A DNA stretch of 16,484 bases, taken from NCBI GenBank assembly GCA_002477505.1, contig DLQB01000120.1, positions 1 to 16,484 of the forward strand, given 5' to 3'. The translations under genes and the position numbers were made by a program. The stretch's first letter is position 1. Every line of letters starts with the position of its first letter. Positions 14,706 to 16,484 of the stretch are shown here, piece after piece. The notes under the pieces are model-generated. The model was not told where the DNA came from. It ran no database searches and saw only the letters and a list, made by a program, of their open reading frames with translations. This stretch comes from Flavobacteriales bacterium UBA7443 (lineage in GTDB: Bacteria > Bacteroidota > Bacteroidia > Flavobacteriales_D > Sanyastnellaceae).

Positions 14706-16484
14706 ATGAATTACCGAAGAGTCATATTGTGTTTGTTGCTTGTCAGTGCGAGTTGGGCATCTGTTCAAGCTGGAATCATAACTTGCGCGGAAAGTGCTGA
14801 AACGGTCGTTCATTGTTACGACAATAATGAAAATTCATCTTGGACGTACTGCCCAGATACTCCAGGGGATGGAACCATGATGGAGATTTTGTTCTACGAA
14901 GGACAGATCGAAGGTTTTTTTGATCACATCCAGATTTTTGATGGGGATGACAATACTGCACCTTTATTGCTTGATCTGAGTGGTGCTTATCCCGAGTCCT
15001 TTGTAGCTGCTACGAATCCCGACGGTTGCCTTTATGTACAATTCACGTCTGATGGTTCGATAAGTTGTGGTTCAGGAAATTATGATCCGGTAAGCTGGTG
15101 TGCGGGGTGCGGCCAAGATGATTCTTGTTCAAATAATGCGCCAACGAACAATATGGTCGCTGACGTCATTATCAACAGCGAAGACCACACCTTGCTTGAA
15201 GCGGCCTTGGGTGCAGCAGGTTTGGTTGACCCATTGAGCGGTGAAGGACCTTTCACGGTCTTTGCACCAACCGATGACGCATTTACAACGTTGACGGAAG
15301 CGCTTGGAATCACAGCAGAGGAGTTGGTGGCAATGCCAGTCTTCTGGGACGTTCTCCAGTATCACGTTGTAGGTGCTGAGGCCTATTCAACCGATTTGAG
15401 CGACGGACAAGAAATCGAGACATTGTTGGGAGAAAATTTAACAGTGAGCATCACAGCAGATGGGGTCTTTATCAACAATGCTCAGGTCATTGTTGCGGAC
15501 CTTACTGCCGATAACGGGGTGGTACACGTCATCGATGCAATGTTGATTCCGAGTGCTACAGGTCAGCCCACCCCCCTTCCATTCACCGAAGATTTCGCGA
15601 ACGGATTTGCAGGTAACAATGGCGTTGGGGGTTGGACTGTGGAAGATACAGGAGGCGGGTTAATCTGGCAGTATGTTGATGAATCCGGGAACGGATTTTA
15701 TGCAGATGGCTCTGCTTCAGGTGTCAATCCGCCTGCAGGAGAGTTCTCTACGAATATTGAATCTTTGAATTCTACCTCTGCCTCAAATGGTTGGGTCATC
15801 TACGACAATGACTATTGGAATACACCCATTTCGGAGGGGTATTCGGATAATGAGGGTTGGCTTACCTCTCCTGTATTGAATTTGTCCGAGTCAGCTTCCG
15901 TAATCGTATCATGGGAACAGTATTTCCGTTACTGCTGTCACCCAGACGCTCCCGTGTATTTACAGGTCACCAATGATGGAGGTGAATCTTGGGTGACTTT
16001 CGATGGCCATGGCGACTTTATTGAAGCGCCAAACACCGTATCGGAAAACGGTTTTACGACAACGGTCGATATTTCTTGTATGGCGGCTGGAGAATCAAAC
16101 GTGCAAATTCGATTTTCGTACTTGCAGGCACCGGAGACGGGAGAGGGGTACAGTCACTATTTTTGGGGCATTGATGATGTGATGATTTTCGAGGCGCCGG
16201 TAAACAATGATTTGGAAGTTTTGCAAGTGACAAATGGCGATGTGTCAGAGGGTTGGGAATTGGCGGTAACACCCATGGAGCAATTACCGCTGATCGAAAA
16301 TGGAGGGGTGTTGACCGGTGTAATGTTTAGAAACGTTGGAAATTTGGATCAGACTGACGTAGAATTACAGGTGGAAGTGCTGGATACGGATGGAAATCTC
16401 TTAGAATCCGTGACACAGAACGTAGGGTTGGTTCCTGCCAGTGCAAATTCAGAACAGTGTCCCATTCATCCTTCCGATACGAGT
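14706..16484 (+). CDS. Exported CUB-like / fasciclin (FAS1) / MAM-like protein, 3' truncated by window
   Basis: The frame is open from the ATG at 14706 to the window edge (593 codons, no stop), so the C-terminus is missing. A signal peptide covers about 1-22 (ends SVQA). A CUB-like, Cys-containing domain covers about 27-135 (FDHIQIFDGDDN). A FAS1 domain covers about 148-283 with both conserved boxes: FTVFAPTDDAF (from 183) and GVVHVIDAMLIP (from 272). A MAM-like or choice-of-anchor J jelly roll covers about 292-497 (FTEDFANGF to WGIDDVMIFE). A CARDB-like Ig fold starts near 500. FAS1 domains are cell-adhesion modules, so an adhesive or matrix role is likely. The gene starts 15 bp after the preceding stop and probably shares its transcript. 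Whether it ends in the same dockerin-like tail as its two neighbours cannot be seen here. Confidence 0.88.
   Translation, partial: MNYRRVILCLLLVSASWASVQAGIITCAESAETVVHCYDNNENSSWTYCPDTPGDGTMMEILFYEGQIEGFFDHIQIFDGDDNTAPLLLDLSGAYPESFVAATNPDGCLYVQFTSDGSISCGSGNYDPVSWCAGCGQDDSCSNNAPTNNMVADVIINSEDHTLLEAALGAAGLVDPLSGEGPFTVFAPTDDAFTTLTEALGITAEELVAMPVFWDVLQYHVVGAEAYSTDLSDGQEIETLLGENLTVSITADGVFINNAQVIVADLTADNGVVHVIDAMLIPSATGQPTPLPFTEDFANGFAGNNGVGGWTVEDTGGGLIWQYVDESGNGFYADGSASGVNPPAGEFSTNIESLNSTSASNGWVIYDNDYWNTPISEGYSDNEGWLTSPVLNLSESASVIVSWEQYFRYCCHPDAPVYLQVTNDGGESWVTFDGHGDFIEAPNTVSENGFTTTVDISCMAAGESNVQIRFSYLQAPETGEGYSHYFWGIDDVMIFEAPVNNDLEVLQVTNGDVSEGWELAVTPMEQLPLIENGGVLTGVMFRNVGNLDQTDVELQVEVLDTDGNLLESVTQNVGLVPASANSEQCPIHPSDTS

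Noticed and set aside
14292..14813. 173-codon - strand open frame across the junction of the last two genes
   Set aside because: It is antisense to the conserved C-terminal repeats of one gene and the signal peptide of the next, with no recognisable domain.

Overview
The window looks like a chromosomal segment of a Bacteroidota bacterium, most likely of the order Flavobacteriales. Four things point there: the 5S and 23S rRNA sequence, promoter -7 elements matching the Bacteroidota consensus TAnnTTTG with little Shine-Dalgarno signal, a methionine synthase split into two genes, and large secreted multi-domain proteins of the choice-of-anchor type with GCxDPxAxNY repeats and a dockerin-like C-terminus. 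The family-level assignment is open. G+C is about 50 % by eye, high for many Flavobacteriales.

Layout. (1) 1-445: the 3' end of a 23S rRNA gene, a short structured spacer, the 5S rRNA gene and a very strong UUCG-loop terminator; this is the end of an rRNA operon, with no tRNA after 5S. (2) 497-1804: der, the ribosome-assembly GTPase, on the + strand. (3) 1836-7277: all on the - strand; a beta-carbonic anhydrase with its own promoter, and upstream of it a translationally coupled operon metH (N-terminal homocysteine methyltransferase half), metH (folate, cobalamin and activation half), metF, whose coding regions overlap by ATGA at both junctions. (4) 7300-7498: a compact divergent control region with a SAM-I (S-box) riboswitch preceding the metH operon. 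(5) 7499-8752: metK, S-adenosylmethionine synthetase, on the + strand. (6) 8833-16484: three closely spaced + strand genes (17 and 15 bp gaps) for large exported proteins, the last cut off by the window end.

Functionally, regions 3-5 form a methionine/SAM module. MetF makes 5-methyl-THF, the two MetH polypeptides use it with B12 to methylate homocysteine, and MetK turns methionine into SAM. SAM then binds the riboswitch and is expected to shut off the metH-metH-metF operon but not metK, which has no riboswitch of its own.

Region 6 is the least explained part. Gene 1 is an adhesin-like protein with choice-of-anchor L and P domains. Gene 2 carries a CGPC thioredoxin-like domain. Gene 3 has CUB-like, fasciclin and MAM-like domains. 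Genes 1 and 2 end in the same roughly 240-residue module: Cys-rich repeats, an Ig-like domain with an ISIFGQP motif, two more Cys-rich repeats and a single EF-hand dockerin-like tail of identical length. This shared tail, attached to otherwise unrelated proteins, is the best candidate in the window for an undescribed surface sorting or assembly system.
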